Positions 51,681 through 62,549 of a stretch of DNA of 64,000 nucleotides are shown piece after piece; position 1 is the first letter of the stretch; the number at the start of each line of letters is the position of its first letter. Source of the stretch: Azotobacter bryophylli (lineage in GTDB: Bacteria > Pseudomonadota > Gammaproteobacteria > Pseudomonadales > Pseudomonadaceae); assembly GCF_042643485.1 (NCBI RefSeq), contig NZ_JBHRSJ010000034.1:186001-250000 (forward strand), read 5' to 3'. The translations under genes and the position numbers were made by a program. The notes under the pieces are model-generated. The model was not told the DNA's origin and did not search any database. It was given only the letters and a program-made list of their open reading frames with translations.

Positions 51681-52354
51681 TCCGTCTCGAACCCGCCGGC
51701 GCCGAGGCGCTGCTGCTGGTCCTGGCTGAACGGCCCGAGGCCGACCTGCCGCTGCGCATCGCCGCCCTGGCCGACCGCATCCAGCTGGAGCTGGGGGCGC
51801 TGATCGTCGATCTGGTGCCGGGCTGGACCACCCTGCTGCTGCATTTCGATCTGCTGCGCACCGACCACCTTCGGCTCTCCGCGCGTCTGGAGCCGCTGCT
51901 CGAGGACTGGCGCACCCTGGTCCAGGTCCCGCGGAGCGGGCGTCTGCACGAGATCCCCATCTGGTACGCCGGCGAGGACCTGCCGGCGGTGGCCCGCGCC
52001 TGCGGCCTGGGCGAGGCCGAGGTGATCGCCCGGCACAGCGCCGTGGAATACCGCGTCGGCGCCATCGGCTTCGCCCCGGGTTTCGCCTACTTGGGCGAGC
52101 TGGACGCGCGCCTGGCCCTGCCGCGCCGGGCCGACCCGCGTACCCGCGTGCCGGCCGGTTCCCTGGCCATCGCCGAGCGGCAGACGGCGGTCTACCCGCA
52201 GGCCTCGCCGGGCGGTTGGCACCTGATCGGCCGCTGCCCTAGGCGGCTGTTCGACGCCGCTGCCGAGCCGCCCTGTTCGCTCGCGGTGGGCGACCGGGTG
52301 CGCTTTTTCGCCGTCGACGAGGCGACCTACCGCGCCGAGGGCGGCGCGCCGTGA
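51677..52354 (+). CDS. pxpB: 5-oxoprolinase subunit B (KipI/AHS1 family)
   Basis: The 225-residue protein contains IPIWYAGEDLPAVARACGL, the signature VGAIGFAPGFAYLGELD and RTRVPAGSLAIAERQTAVYP, characteristic of AHS1/KipI. The GTG start overlaps the pxpA stop (GTGA). Subunit B activates 5-oxoproline by phosphorylation together with C. Confidence 0.96.
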   Translation: MIRLEPAGAEALLLVLAERPEADLPLRIAALADRIQLELGALIVDLVPGWTTLLLHFDLLRTDHLRLSARLEPLLEDWRTLVQVPRSGRLHEIPIWYAGEDLPAVARACGLGEAEVIARHSAVEYRVGAIGFAPGFAYLGELDARLALPRRADPRTRVPAGSLAIAERQTAVYPQASPGGWHLIGRCPRRLFDAAAEPPCSLAVGDRVRFFAVDEATYRAEGGAP

Positions 52355-53271
52355 CGGGCCTCAAGGTGATCCGCCCGGGCCCCCTGAGCCTGCTGCAGGA
52401 CGGCGGCCGCCTGGGCTGGCAGCACCTCGGCGTCTCGCCTTCCGGGCCGGTGGACCCGCACGCTGCGGCCTGGGCCAACCGACTGCTGGACAACCCCTGG
52501 GGCACGCCGCTGCTGGAGATCGCCCTGGGCGGCGTCGAGCTGGAGAGCGACGTGGACACCTGGGCGGCTTGCTGTGGCGCCGAGCTGCCGCTCACGCTGG
52601 ACGGCGAGCCGCTGCCCTGCTGGTCGCGCTTTCCCCTGCGCGCCGGGCAGCGCCTGGCCCTCGGCTTCGCCCGCAGCGGCCAGCGCGGCTACCTGGCGGT
52701 GGCCGGCGGTTTTCGCGTCGGGCCCGTGCTGGGCAGCGTGGCCACCCAGGTCCGTGAGGGGCTGGGCGGGCCGGACGGCCACGGCCGAGCCCTGCGCGCC
52801 GGGGATCTGCTGCCCTGCGACCCGGCCGACCGCTCCGGCGGGCAGAGCGTGCCCTGGCGCTTCGTCCCGGACTATCGCACCGAGCCGCGCCTGCGGGTGA
52901 TGCTGGGTGGGGACGCCGCGGACTTCGCCGAAGAGGAGCGCCGCGCCTTCCTCGAGCGGCCCTGGCGCCTGAGCCCGCAGTCGGACCGGATGGGCGCGCG
53001 CCTCATCGGCGAGCCGCTGCGCCCGCCGCGGCGGCAGTGGTCGCTGGGCGTGGCCGGCGGGGCCGTCCAGGTGCCGCCGGACGGGCAGCCGATCGTGCTG
53101 CTGGCGGACCGGCAGACCATGGGCGGCTATCCGATTCTCGGCTGGGTGCACCCGCTGGATCTGGGGTTGCTGGCGCAGAGCCCGGCGCATCGGGTGGTGC
53201 GGTTCGAGCGGGTGAAGGTGGGTCGGGTGCAGGAAGAGCTGAGGGCGTTTTATCGGTTCTTTGGGCGCTGA
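52351..53271 (+). CDS. pxpC: 5-oxoprolinase subunit C (KipA/AHS2 family)
   Basis: The 306-residue protein contains LKVIRPGPLSLLQDGGRLG, LGVSPSGPVDPHAAAWANRL and the late SDRMGARLIGEPL and ADRQTMGGYPILGWV signatures of AHS2. GTG overlaps the pxpB stop (GTGA). It completes the pxpABC operon. It is convergent with the dpp genes. Confidence 0.96.
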   Translation: MTGLKVIRPGPLSLLQDGGRLGWQHLGVSPSGPVDPHAAAWANRLLDNPWGTPLLEIALGGVELESDVDTWAACCGAELPLTLDGEPLPCWSRFPLRAGQRLALGFARSGQRGYLAVAGGFRVGPVLGSVATQVREGLGGPDGHGRALRAGDLLPCDPADRSGGQSVPWRFVPDYRTEPRLRVMLGGDAADFAEEERRAFLERPWRLSPQSDRMGARLIGEPLRPPRRQWSLGVAGGAVQVPPDGQPIVLLADRQTMGGYPILGWVHPLDLGLLAQSPAHRVVRFERVKVGRVQEELRAFYRFFGR

Positions 53272-54026
53272 CTCTTCGTTGGCTCCGGGAGTGTGGGCTC
53301 GATTCCCGGTTGCCAGGACGCTGCGCTTTCCTCGGCCCGACCGACAGATTTCGCCTGGCACGGCGAGTCACTTTTGGCGCGCCAAAAGTAACCAAAACCG
53401 CTTGCCCCCATCATCCGGCCCCGCCTGTGGCGGGGTTCCCTCCCTCCGTCGCCACTCCAGGGGCCCGGCCCGAAGGGCCATCCATGGCCAATCGGGCCTT
53501 TCGCCACATCCCTGCGGCTCAACCCCTTCCGTGACGACTCCGCTCGGCCTGCTGAAGGGAGCGTTCGGCGTCGCCTGAGGATTCGGGTAGGGAGCGAACT
53601 CATTCGCGATGCATCTACTTTCGCTGCCCATCGCAGATAAATCTGCTCCGATTTTTGCCGGCAAGAACCGCTGAAGACCTTGAAAGGGCTGGGCTTTGAA
53701 CCGGCAGCTGGATCCGGAACGTTGTCTTGCGAGGGGGCAGGCCCCTCCCCGGTCCCGTCAGGAGGCCGAGTGCAGGCGCTGTGCCGAGCGAGTCACGAAG
53801 GGACAGGGACGTCCCTTCGTGACGTGCCCCCGGAGCAGCGCCGGAGCGAGGGAAGTCTGGCCGCGAAGCGGTCAGACCCGGATGTCGGGTGTCCTTCTTC
53901 TTTGGTTCCTTTCTTCTTGGGCAGGCAAGAAGAAAGGAGCTCGCCGTGCAAGGCGAAATCTGTCGTCGAAAGCCGAGGAAAGCGCGCCGTCATTGCGCCG
54001 AAAAGTGAAGCCCGAGCCCAAAAGAC
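53272..54026. repeat. Convergent intergenic element with about 100-bp imperfect inverted ends and hairpins
   Basis: The gap between pxpC and dppF has no gene I can support. 53325-53375 is repeated inverted at 53934-53983 with few changes (both contain GGCGAAATCTGTCG in one strand sense and GAGGAAAGC), and weaker similarity continues outward almost to both stop codons. Inside are CTTTTGGCGCGCCAAAAG (53371-53388, perfect palindrome) and CCTTTCTTCTTG/CAAGAAGAAAGG (53908-53937), both usable as terminators. Sequences of this style are scattered in Pseudomonas genomes; no transposase is present. Confidence 0.75.
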
Positions 54027-54991
<965 letters not shown>

Positions 54992-54995
<4 letters not shown>

Positions 54996-55954
54996 GCCGG
55001 GTTCTCCTGGTTGCGCGGGTGATAGCAGCGCGCCAGGCCCTGGCGCTTGGCTTCCAGCGGTGGGCGGTGGGCGCGGCAGTCGTCCTGCACGTAGGGGCAG
55101 CGCGGTGCCAGCAGGCAGCCGTGGGGACGGTCGTAGCGACCGGGGACCACGCCCGGCAGGCTGGCCAGGCGCTTCCGGCCGGGCTCGGGCAGGGCGGCCA
55201 GCAGCGCCTCGGTGTAGGGGTGCGCCGGGGCGTCGAACAGCTCGGGCAGCGGGCCGCTCTCCACCGCCTGGCCGGCGTACATCACGCAGACCCGCTCGGC
55301 GCATTCGGCGACCACGGCGAGGTCGTGGCTGATCAGCAGCAGGGCCATGCCGCGCTCGCGCTGCAGATTCAGCAGCAGCTCCATGATCTGTGCCTGGATG
55401 GTCACGTCGAGGGCGGTGGTGGGTTCGTCGGCGATCAAGAGGCGCGGCTCGCCGGCGATGGCCAGGGCGATGGCGACGCGCTGGGCCATGCCGCCGGAGA
55501 GCTGGTGCGGGTAAGCCTTCAGCCGGCTGGCGGCGGCCGGGATCTCCACCTGCTCGAGCAGCTCCAGGGCGCGCCGGCGGGCGGCTGCGCCGCGCAGGCC
55601 GAGGTGCTGGCGGAGCACCTCGACCAACTGGAAGCCCACGGTGTAGCTGGGGTCGAGGGCGGCCAGCGGGTCCTGGAAGACCAGCGCCAGTTCCTTGCCG
55701 AGCAGACGCCGGCGGGCGCGCCCCCCGAGGCGGAGCAGGTCTTCCCCGGCGAACCGCAGGCGGTCGGCCGCGACCCGCCCGGGCGGATCGACCAGGCCGA
55801 GCAGGGCGAGCATGGCCATGGACTTGCCGGAGCCGGACTCGCCGACGATGGCCAGCACCTCGCCGGCATCCAGGCGCAGGTCCAGCCCGTCCACCACCGG
55901 CGGCGCGTCGGCGCCGAAGCGCACGCTGAGGTTGTCGATTTCCAGCAGGCTCAT
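54992..55954 (-). CDS. dppD: Dipeptide ABC transporter ATPase, DppD type
   Basis: The 320-residue ATPase has Walker A VGESGSGKSM, signature LSGGMAQRVAIALA, Walker B LLIADEPTTALD and the C-terminal CLLAPRCPYVQDDC. The start at 55954 gives MSLLEIDNLSVRFG. Pairing with dppF is standard. Confidence 0.95.
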
Positions 55955-55962
55955 GGGGCTCC

Positions 55963-56868
55963 TCAGGCGGCGTTCTTCAGTTTCGGGTCCAGCGCGTCGC
56001 GCAGGCCGTCGCCCAGCAGGTTGATGGCCAGCACGCTGAGCAGGATGGTCAGGCCGGGCAGGGTCACCACCCACCAGGCGCGCTCGATGTAGTCGCGGGC
56101 CGAGGCGAGCATGGTGCCCCATTCCGGGGTCGGCGGTTGTACGCCGAGGCCGAGGAAGCCGAGGGCGGCGGCGTCGAGAATCGCCGCGGAGAAGCTCAGG
56201 GTGGCCTGTACGATCAGCGGCGCCAGGCAGTTCGGCAGCACGCTGACGAACATCAGGCGCAGCGGCCCGGCGCCGGCCAGCCGGCTGGCGGTGACGTAGT
56301 CGCGGTCGATCTCGCCGAGCACCGCGGCGCGGGTCAGGCGCACGTAGGCCGGCAGCGAGACGACGGCGATGGCCAGCACGGTGTTCAGCAGCCCCGGCCC
56401 GAGCACCGCGACGACGGCCACCGCCAGCAGCAGCGAGGGCAGCGCCAGCATGATGTCCGTCATGCGCATGATCGAGGGCCCCAGCCACTTCGGGAAGAAG
56501 CCGGCGGCGAGGCCCAGGAGCACGCCGGGCAGCAGCGACAGCAGCACCGAGGCCAGGCCGATGGACAGCGACAGGCGAGCCCCGAAGATCAGCCGCGAGA
56601 GCAGGTCGCGGCCCAGCTCGTCGGTGCCGAGCAGGAACTGCGCCTGGCCGCCCTCCAGCCAGGCCGGCGGGACGAGCAGGAAGGCGCGGTGCTGCACGGC
56701 CGGATCGAAGGGGGCGAGCAGCGGGGCGAACAGGGCGCAGACCACCAGCAACATGAGGAACAGCAGTCCGCCGAGGGCGCCGCGGTTGCGGGCGAAGGCG
56801 GCGCAGAACTCGCGCAGGGGCGAGGGGTAGGCCGGCTCTAACAGTTCGGGAGTGACGGGGCGGTTCAT
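55963..56868 (-). CDS. dppC: Dipeptide ABC transporter permease, DppC type
   Basis: The 301-residue permease has an N-terminal helix (LGGLLFLMLLVVCALFAPLL), and the EAA loop VRLTRAAVLGEIDRDYVTAS with LAGAGPLRLMFVSVLPN. The final part DAAALGFLGLGVQPPTPEWG is typical of DppC/OppC. It forms the membrane channel with DppB. Confidence 0.95.
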   Translation of the reverse strand: MNRPVTPELLEPAYPSPLREFCAAFARNRGALGGLLFLMLLVVCALFAPLLAPFDPAVQHRAFLLVPPAWLEGGQAQFLLGTDELGRDLLSRLIFGARLSLSIGLASVLLSLLPGVLLGLAAGFFPKWLGPSIMRMTDIMLALPSLLLAVAVVAVLGPGLLNTVLAIAVVSLPAYVRLTRAAVLGEIDRDYVTASRLAGAGPLRLMFVSVLPNCLAPLIVQATLSFSAAILDAAALGFLGLGVQPPTPEWGTMLASARDYIERAWWVVTLPGLTILLSVLAINLLGDGLRDALDPKLKNAA

Positions 56869-56904
56869 GCAGAGGTCTCGGTGGGAGCGATCATGGCACG
56901 GCCC

Positions 56905-57915
56905 TCAGCGCCGGTGGCGAATGCGCGGGTTGACCAGGCCATAGAGGATGTCCACGGTGAAGTTGACCAGGATGACCAGCGCGGCGATCAGCAGGATGCC
57001 GTTCTGCACCACCGGGTAGTCGCGGGCGCCGATGGCCTCGATCAGCCACTTGCCGATTCCCGGCCAGGCGAAGATGGTCTCGGTGAGCACGGCGCCGGAG
57101 AGCAGCGCGCCGACCTGCAGGCCGAACACCGTCATCACCGGGATCAGCGCGTTGCGCAGGGCGTGGATAAACACCACCCGCGCCGGCGACAGGCCGCGGG
57201 CGCGGGCGCTGCGGATGTAGTCCTCGCGCAGCACCTCGAGCATCGCCGAGCGGGTCATGCGGGCGATCACCGCCAGGGGGATGGTGCCGAGCACGATGGC
57301 CGGCAGGAGCAGGTGGCGCAGGGCGTCGAGGAAGGCGCCCCGTTCCTCGCTGAGCAGGGTGTCGACGAGCATGAAACCGGTCACGGGCTCCACGTCGTAG
57401 AGCAGGTCGAGACGCCCTGACACCGGCGTCCAGCCCAGCTCCACGGAGAAGAACATGATCAGGATCAGCCCCCACCAGAAGATCGGCATCGAGTAGCCGG
57501 CCAGCGCCAGCCCCATCACCCCGTGGTCGAGTGGCTTGCCGCGGCGCAGGGCGGCGACGGTCCCGGCGAGCACGCCGAACACCCCGGCGAACAGCAGGGC
57601 GGCGCAGGCCAGCTCGACGGTGGCGGGGAACAGTTCGAGGAATTCGTGCCACACGCCGTCGTGGCTGCGCAGGGACTGGCCCAGATCGCCCCGGGCCAGC
57701 TGGCCGAGGTAGGCCAGGTACTGCTCGGCCAGCGGCCGGTCCAGCCCCAGGCGCTGCATGGCCTGGGCGTGGGCGGCCGGATCGAGGCGGCGCTCGCCCA
57801 TCATCACCTCCACTGGGTCGCCGGGAATCAGGCGGATCAGCGCGAAGGTCAGCAGGGTCACGCCGAAGAAGGTGGGGATCAGCAGCCCGAGGCGGCGGGC
57901 GAGGAAGGACAGCAT
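56905..57915 (-). CDS. dppB: Dipeptide ABC transporter permease, DppB type
   Basis: The 336-residue permease starts MLSFLARRLGLLIPTFFGVT, with LLTFALIRLIPGDPVEVMMG. The EAA-like loop MTRSAMLEVLREDYIRSARA and the end VQNGILLIAALVILVNFTVD fit DppB. Spacing to dppC is 36 bases. Confidence 0.95.
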   Translation of the reverse strand: MLSFLARRLGLLIPTFFGVTLLTFALIRLIPGDPVEVMMGERRLDPAAHAQAMQRLGLDRPLAEQYLAYLGQLARGDLGQSLRSHDGVWHEFLELFPATVELACAALLFAGVFGVLAGTVAALRRGKPLDHGVMGLALAGYSMPIFWWGLILIMFFSVELGWTPVSGRLDLLYDVEPVTGFMLVDTLLSEERGAFLDALRHLLLPAIVLGTIPLAVIARMTRSAMLEVLREDYIRSARARGLSPARVVFIHALRNALIPVMTVFGLQVGALLSGAVLTETIFAWPGIGKWLIEAIGARDYPVVQNGILLIAALVILVNFTVDILYGLVNPRIRHRR

Positions 57916-58018
57916 GGCTGGCGAAGCTCCATTGGCCGGGGAGTCCGATCGAGGTCCCCATCATGCCACGACCGGCGCCGAAAGCTGCCGGCGGCCGGCC
58001 GACTTTTCCGGCGGGCTT

Positions 58019-59620
58019 CTACGGGGACGGGGTGCGTCTGACGCCGGCGAAGCTGTTGGTGCCCAGCGGGCTGACCACGAAGCCCTCGACGTCCCGGCGC
58101 ACGGCGGCGAACTCCCGGGGGTGGGCCAGGGGAATCCACGGCGCTTGCCGGTGGAATATCGCCAGGGCGCGGCGGTAGAGCGCGGCGCGCTGGTTCTGGT
58201 CGGCGTTCTGGCGGGCTTCGCGCAGCAGGTCGTCGAATTCCCGGTTGCACCAGCCGGCCTGGTTCTCGCCGGAGGCGGCCGCGGCGCAGGACAGGTTGGG
58301 AGTGAGGAAGTTGTCCGGGTCGCCGTTGTCGCCGGCCCAGCCCATGAATATCAGGTCGTGCTCGCCGCGCTTGGCGCGCTGGATCAGCTCGCCCCATTCC
58401 AGCACCTGGATGCGCGCCTCGATGCCGATGGCGGCCAGATCGGCCTGCAGCATCTGCGCGCCGATGCCGGGGTTGGGGTTGCTCGGCCCGCCGCCGGGGC
58501 GGGTCCAGATGCTGAGCTTCAGGCCCCCGGCGTGGCCGGCCTCGGCCAGCAGCCGGCGGGCCCGCTCCGGGTCGTAGGGCCAGCCCTGCAGGCCCGGGTC
58601 GGAACCCCACAGGTTCGGCGGGTAGGGCGCCACCGCCGGAATGGCGCCGCCTTCGCCGTACTGGGCGCGCAGGTAGGCCGACTTGTCGAAGGCGAGGTTC
58701 AGCGCCTGGCGCACGCGCACGTCGTCCAGCGGCGGATGGCGGGTGTTGATGCCGACGTAGGCGATCAGCAGCGGCTCGCCTTCCAGCACCCGCAGGCGCC
58801 CGTCGCGGCGCAGGCCGGGGATGTCCACCGGACGCGGGGCGAGGGCGATCTGGCAGTCGCCGGCCTTGAGCTTCTGCACCCGCACGTTGGGTTCGGGGGT
58901 GATGGCCAGGATCAGGCGCTCGATGGCCGGCGCACCGGCCCAGTGCTCCGGGTGGCGGTGGAAGCGCACCTGGGCGTCCTTCTCGTAGCGCTCGAAGACG
59001 AACGGGCCGCTGCCCACCGGCTGGTTGTTGAGCTTCTCCGGAGTGCCGGCGGCCAGCAGGCGGTCGGCGTACTCGGCCGGGTAGATGGAGGCGAAGGACA
59101 TCGCCAGGTCGGCCAGGAAGGGCGCCTCGGGGTGGCGCAGGACGAAGCGCACGCGATGGTCGTCGAGCCGGTCGATGCGCTCGATCAGCTCGCCCAGGGC
59201 CATCGCCTCGGCGTAGGGGAAGCCGCGCGGCGAGAGGGCATGCCAGGGATGCGCGGGGTCGATCTGGCGGCGGAAGCTCCAGATCACGTCGTCGGCGTTG
59301 AGCGGCCGGCTCGGGACGAACCAGGGCGTGCGCTGGAACTGCACGTCGCGGCGCAGGTGGAAGGTGTATTCGCGGCCGTCGGCGGAGATCTCCCAGCGCT
59401 CGGCCAGGCCCGGAACCAGCTCGGCGCTGCCGGGGGCGAAGCGCAGCAGGCGGTCGAACACCGTCTCGGCGGAGGCGTCGGCGCTGGTCGCGGCGGTGTA
59501 CTGGGCGATGTCGAAGCCCTCCGGGCTGGCTTCAGTGCACACCACCAGGCTGCTCGGCGCAGCCTGGACGGCGCCGGCGAGCAGGCCGGCGCAGGCGAGG
59601 GCGATCAGAGGGCGGGGCAT
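58019..59620 (-). CDS. dppA: Periplasmic peptide-binding protein (family 5)
   Basis: The 533-residue protein has a signal peptide ending GAVQA and the SBP family 5 pattern: LVVCTEASPEGFDIAQYTAA, FHLRRDVQFQR, LNADDVIWSFRRQIDP and the later LNLAFDKSAYLRAQYGEGG. It delivers peptides to DppBC. The start at 59620 begins the signal; the ten residues before are not signal-like. The symbol follows the operon; the exact peptide specificity is unknown. Confidence 0.93.
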   Translation of the reverse strand: MPRPLIALACAGLLAGAVQAAPSSLVVCTEASPEGFDIAQYTAATSADASAETVFDRLLRFAPGSAELVPGLAERWEISADGREYTFHLRRDVQFQRTPWFVPSRPLNADDVIWSFRRQIDPAHPWHALSPRGFPYAEAMALGELIERIDRLDDHRVRFVLRHPEAPFLADLAMSFASIYPAEYADRLLAAGTPEKLNNQPVGSGPFVFERYEKDAQVRFHRHPEHWAGAPAIERLILAITPEPNVRVQKLKAGDCQIALAPRPVDIPGLRRDGRLRVLEGEPLLIAYVGINTRHPPLDDVRVRQALNLAFDKSAYLRAQYGEGGAIPAVAPYPPNLWGSDPGLQGWPYDPERARRLLAEAGHAGGLKLSIWTRPGGGPSNPNPGIGAQMLQADLAAIGIEARIQVLEWGELIQRAKRGEHDLIFMGWAGDNGDPDNFLTPNLSCAAAASGENQAGWCNREFDDLLREARQNADQNQRAALYRRALAIFHRQAPWIPLAHPREFAAVRRDVEGFVVSPLGTNSFAGVRRTPSP

Positions 59621-59712
59621 GGGGCGATCCGGTCGGGGTGTTGGCGTCACTCTAAACGGGCCCGGCGCGCCGGGAAAACACCGCAGGGCCCGTTCGAGTC
59701 ACGAGCAGGCTC

Positions 59713-60426
59713 TCAGGGCATCTGCACCTCGATCACGCCCTCGGCATTGATGCCGACCTGGCTGGTGCCGGCCTCGATTTCCTGCGGCTGGGCCGCCTCC
59801 AACTGGCCCATGCTCTTCATCGCAGCAGCGCGCATGGGGATCGGCGGGTGCATGCCGCTGCCGTTCAGGTCCAGGTTGACCAGCCGGTAGCCGTGCGCGC
59901 CGAGGGCCTCGGTGGCCAGCTGGGCGCGTGCCTTGAAGGCGGCGACGGCCTCGCGCAGCAGTTCGTCCTCGTGCTTGCGACGGGTGGCGTCGGCGACGGC
60001 GAACTCCATGCCGCCCATCTTCAGGTCGCCGAGCAGATCGGCGGTGAGCTGGGAGAGGGCGGAGAAGTCGGTGCTCTCCAGGTGCAGGTTGGCCCGCTCG
60101 CGCCAGGCGACGATGCGGCTGCCGTCCTTGTCGTAGACCGGATAGCTGTTGCGGCTGCCGAGGCTGATCTTCACCCCTTGGGCCTTGCGCGCGCGCTCCA
60201 CCGCGGCGTTGAGGCGGCGGGTGGTCTCGCCGGCGAGCTGGCTGGCGTCGGCGTGCTGGACCTCGCTGTAGAGGTTCACCTGCATCAGGTCGTGGGGCAC
60301 CTCGCGGCTGACCTCTGCGCGCAGGGAGACCTGGTTGTAGCGGGGCGCGGCGCTGTCGGCCAGGGCCGGAAGGCTGGCCAGCACGGCGAGCGCGAGGAGG
60401 CCGGCACGGCGGAAGGGGACGATCAT
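59713..60426 (-). CDS. SIMPL domain periplasmic protein
   Basis: The 237-residue protein has a signal peptide (LLALAVLASLPALA) and the SIMPL fold: YNQVSLRAEVSREVPHDLM, VERARKAQGVKISLGSRNSY and LREAVAAFKARAQLATEALG. The final strands (GINAEGVIEVQMP) fit. The function of the family is mostly unknown; it is envelope-located. It is divergent from roxS in the known Pseudomonas order. Confidence 0.9.
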   Translation of the reverse strand: MIVPFRRAGLLALAVLASLPALADSAAPRYNQVSLRAEVSREVPHDLMQVNLYSEVQHADASQLAGETTRRLNAAVERARKAQGVKISLGSRNSYPVYDKDGSRIVAWRERANLHLESTDFSALSQLTADLLGDLKMGGMEFAVADATRRKHEDELLREAVAAFKARAQLATEALGAHGYRLVNLDLNGSGMHPPIPMRAAAMKSMGQLEAAQPQEIEAGTSQVGINAEGVIEVQMP

Positions 60427-60576
60427 GGCATCGGACTCATGCAGGGACAGTGCCATCAATGTAGCCGCAAAGGAGCCCGAGCGCAGTAGCCGTTGCGTCC
60501 GGTTGCCACACATCAACGGGACGCCGGCGTCCTTTTGGGTATACTCGCTGGCACAACGGCAGCCTGATCGAAGTCC

Positions 60577-61839
60577 ATGCTCGCACCCGTCCACATGTTG
60601 TCGGCCAGCCGTCAGAATCTCCGCCGACTCCTGCTCATCCGCATCCTCGTGCTCGCGGCCCAGGCCGGCTCGGTGGGGGTGGCCTGGCTGACCCACCTGT
60701 TGCCGCTGCCCTGGCTGGCCCTGAGCGTCACCCTCAGCGTGTCCGCCGGGCTCTGCCTGTTCACTGCCCTGCGCCTGCGCGCCGAGTGGCCGGTCACCGA
60801 GCCGGAATACGCCGGGCACCTGGCCTGCGACCTGGTCATCCACAGCGTGCTGCTGTATTTCTCCGGCGGCCCGACCAACCCCTTCGTCGCCTATTACCTG
60901 GTGCCGCTGACCATCGCCGCGGCGACCCTGCCCTGGCTCTATTCGGTGCTGCTCTCCGGCCTGGCGCTGGTCGGCTACACCGCCCTGCTCGAGTGGTACG
61001 CCCCGATCAGCCTGGAGCAGGGGCATCGCGCCTCCCTGCTGATCTACGGCATGTGGCTGAGCGTCGCCCTGGCCGCCGGGCTGATCACCTTCTTCGTCTC
61101 GCGCATGGCCGGCGAGCTGCGCCGCCAGGAGCGCTCCCAGGCGCAGCGGCGCGAGGAGAGCATGCGCGACCAGCAGTTGCTGGCGGTGGCGACTCAGGCC
61201 GCCGGCGCCGCCCACGAGCTGGGTACGCCGCTGGCGACCATGAGCGTGCTGATCAAGGAGCTGCGCCGCGAGCACGACGATCCGCTGCTGCAGGAGGATC
61301 TGGCCCTGCTCCAGGAGCAGGTCCAGCTGTGCAAGGACACCCTGCAGCAACTGGTGCGCGCCGCCGAGGCCGACCGCCGGCAGGCGGTGGAGATGCAGGG
61401 CGCCGCGACCTGGCTGGAAACCGCGCTGAACCGCTGGCACCTGATGCGTCCCGAGGCCAGCTACTCCTACGAGATCCGTGGCAAGGGCGCCATGCCGCGG
61501 CTGGCGCCGCCGCCGGACCTGACCCAGGCGCTGTTGAACCTGCTGAACAACGCCGCCGATGCCTGCCCGGAGGACCTGGAGATCTATCTCGACTGGGACG
61601 CCGCCGAGCTGTGCATCAGCATCCGCAATCATGGCGAGGGAGTGCCGTTGGCGATCGCCGAGCAGATCGGCAAACCCTTCTTCACCACCAAGGGCAAGGG
61701 GTTCGGCCTCGGCTTGTTCCTCAGCCAGGCCAGCGTGACCCGCGCCGGCGGTTCGGTGAAGCTCTACAATCACGAGGAGGGCGGCACGCTCACCGAGCTG
61801 CGCCTGCCGCGCCTGGTCCCTGGAGACGAACATGACTGA
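60577..61839 (+). CDS. roxS: RegB/PrrB/RoxS-type redox sensor histidine kinase
   Basis: The 420-residue kinase has six N-terminal membrane helices and the RegB quinone-sensing heptapeptide GGPTNPF (about residues 97-103). The dimerisation site AGAAHELGTPLAT carries phospho-His near 213. Cys near 252 (VQLCKDTL) may be the redox Cys of RegB. The ATPase has LLNLLNNAADACPE and GFGLGLFLSQASVTRAGGSV. It activates RoxR with respiratory state. roxR overlaps its stop. Confidence 0.95.
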   Translation: MLAPVHMLSASRQNLRRLLLIRILVLAAQAGSVGVAWLTHLLPLPWLALSVTLSVSAGLCLFTALRLRAEWPVTEPEYAGHLACDLVIHSVLLYFSGGPTNPFVAYYLVPLTIAAATLPWLYSVLLSGLALVGYTALLEWYAPISLEQGHRASLLIYGMWLSVALAAGLITFFVSRMAGELRRQERSQAQRREESMRDQQLLAVATQAAGAAHELGTPLATMSVLIKELRREHDDPLLQEDLALLQEQVQLCKDTLQQLVRAAEADRRQAVEMQGAATWLETALNRWHLMRPEASYSYEIRGKGAMPRLAPPPDLTQALLNLLNNAADACPEDLEIYLDWDAAELCISIRNHGEGVPLAIAEQIGKPFFTTKGKGFGLGLFLSQASVTRAGGSVKLYNHEEGGTLTELRLPRLVPGDEHD

Positions 61840-62389
61840 ACATCTGCACGAGGGCGAAGAACAGCCCCATCTGCTGCTGGTCGACGACGATCCGACCTTC
61901 ACCCGGGTGATGGCGCGGGCGATGATGCGTCGCGGCTTCCGGGTCAGCTGCGCCAGCTCGGCGGAGGAGGGCCTGATGCTGGCCCGTCAGGACGTTCCGG
62001 ACTACGCCGTGCTGGATCTGAAGATGGCCGGCGACTCCGGGTTGGTCCTGCTGCCCAAGCTGCTCGAACTGGATGCGGAGATGCGCGTGCTGATCCTCAC
62101 CGGCTATTCGAGCATCGCCACCGCGGTGGAGGCGATCAAGCGCGGGGCCTGCAACTACCTGTGCAAGCCGGCCGACGCCGACGACGTGCTCACCGCGCTG
62201 CTCTCCGAGCATGCCGACCTGGATTCGCTGGTGCCGGAGAACCCGATGTCGGTGGATCGCCTGCAGTGGGAACACATCCAGCGCGTGCTGAACGAGCACG
62301 ACGGCAACATCTCCGCCACCGCCCGAGCCCTGGGCATGCACCGGCGCACCCTGCAGCGCAAGCTGCAGAAGCGTCCGGTACGCCGCTGA
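61832..62389 (+). CDS. roxR: RegA/PrrA/RoxR-type response regulator
   Basis: The 185-residue regulator has a receiver with LLVDDDPTFTRVMARAMMRR, phospho-Asp62 in YAVLDLKMAGDSGL, and LTGYSSIATAVEAIKRGA. A Fis-type HTH (HDGNISATARALGMHRRTLQ) ends it. In relatives it controls terminal oxidases and cyanide defence. The overlap of eight bases couples it to roxS. Confidence 0.96.
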   Translation: MTEHLHEGEEQPHLLLVDDDPTFTRVMARAMMRRGFRVSCASSAEEGLMLARQDVPDYAVLDLKMAGDSGLVLLPKLLELDAEMRVLILTGYSSIATAVEAIKRGACNYLCKPADADDVLTALLSEHADLDSLVPENPMSVDRLQWEHIQRVLNEHDGNISATARALGMHRRTLQRKLQKRPVRR

Positions 62390-62394
62390 GCCCT

Positions 62395-62418
62395 AGCGGC
62401 GGCCCCGCGGCCGCCGCT
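62395..62418 (+). terminator. GC-rich hairpin after roxR
   Basis: AGCGGCGGCC pairs perfectly with GGCCGCCGCT across CCGC six bases after the roxR stop. A T-rich stretch (TTCTTTT) follows after 10 bases. Probable terminator. Confidence 0.6.
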
Positions 62419-62549
62419 GTCCACGCTTCTTTTCCGGTCCGCCCGCCGCGCCCGAGCGTGGTGGGGCGGAGCGCGTAGCCGTTCGTAGCAGCCGGCCCTG
62501 GGCGCGGCCCGTTATGATAGGCGCCCGTCGTTCTCCGGATGTTTCTCCC

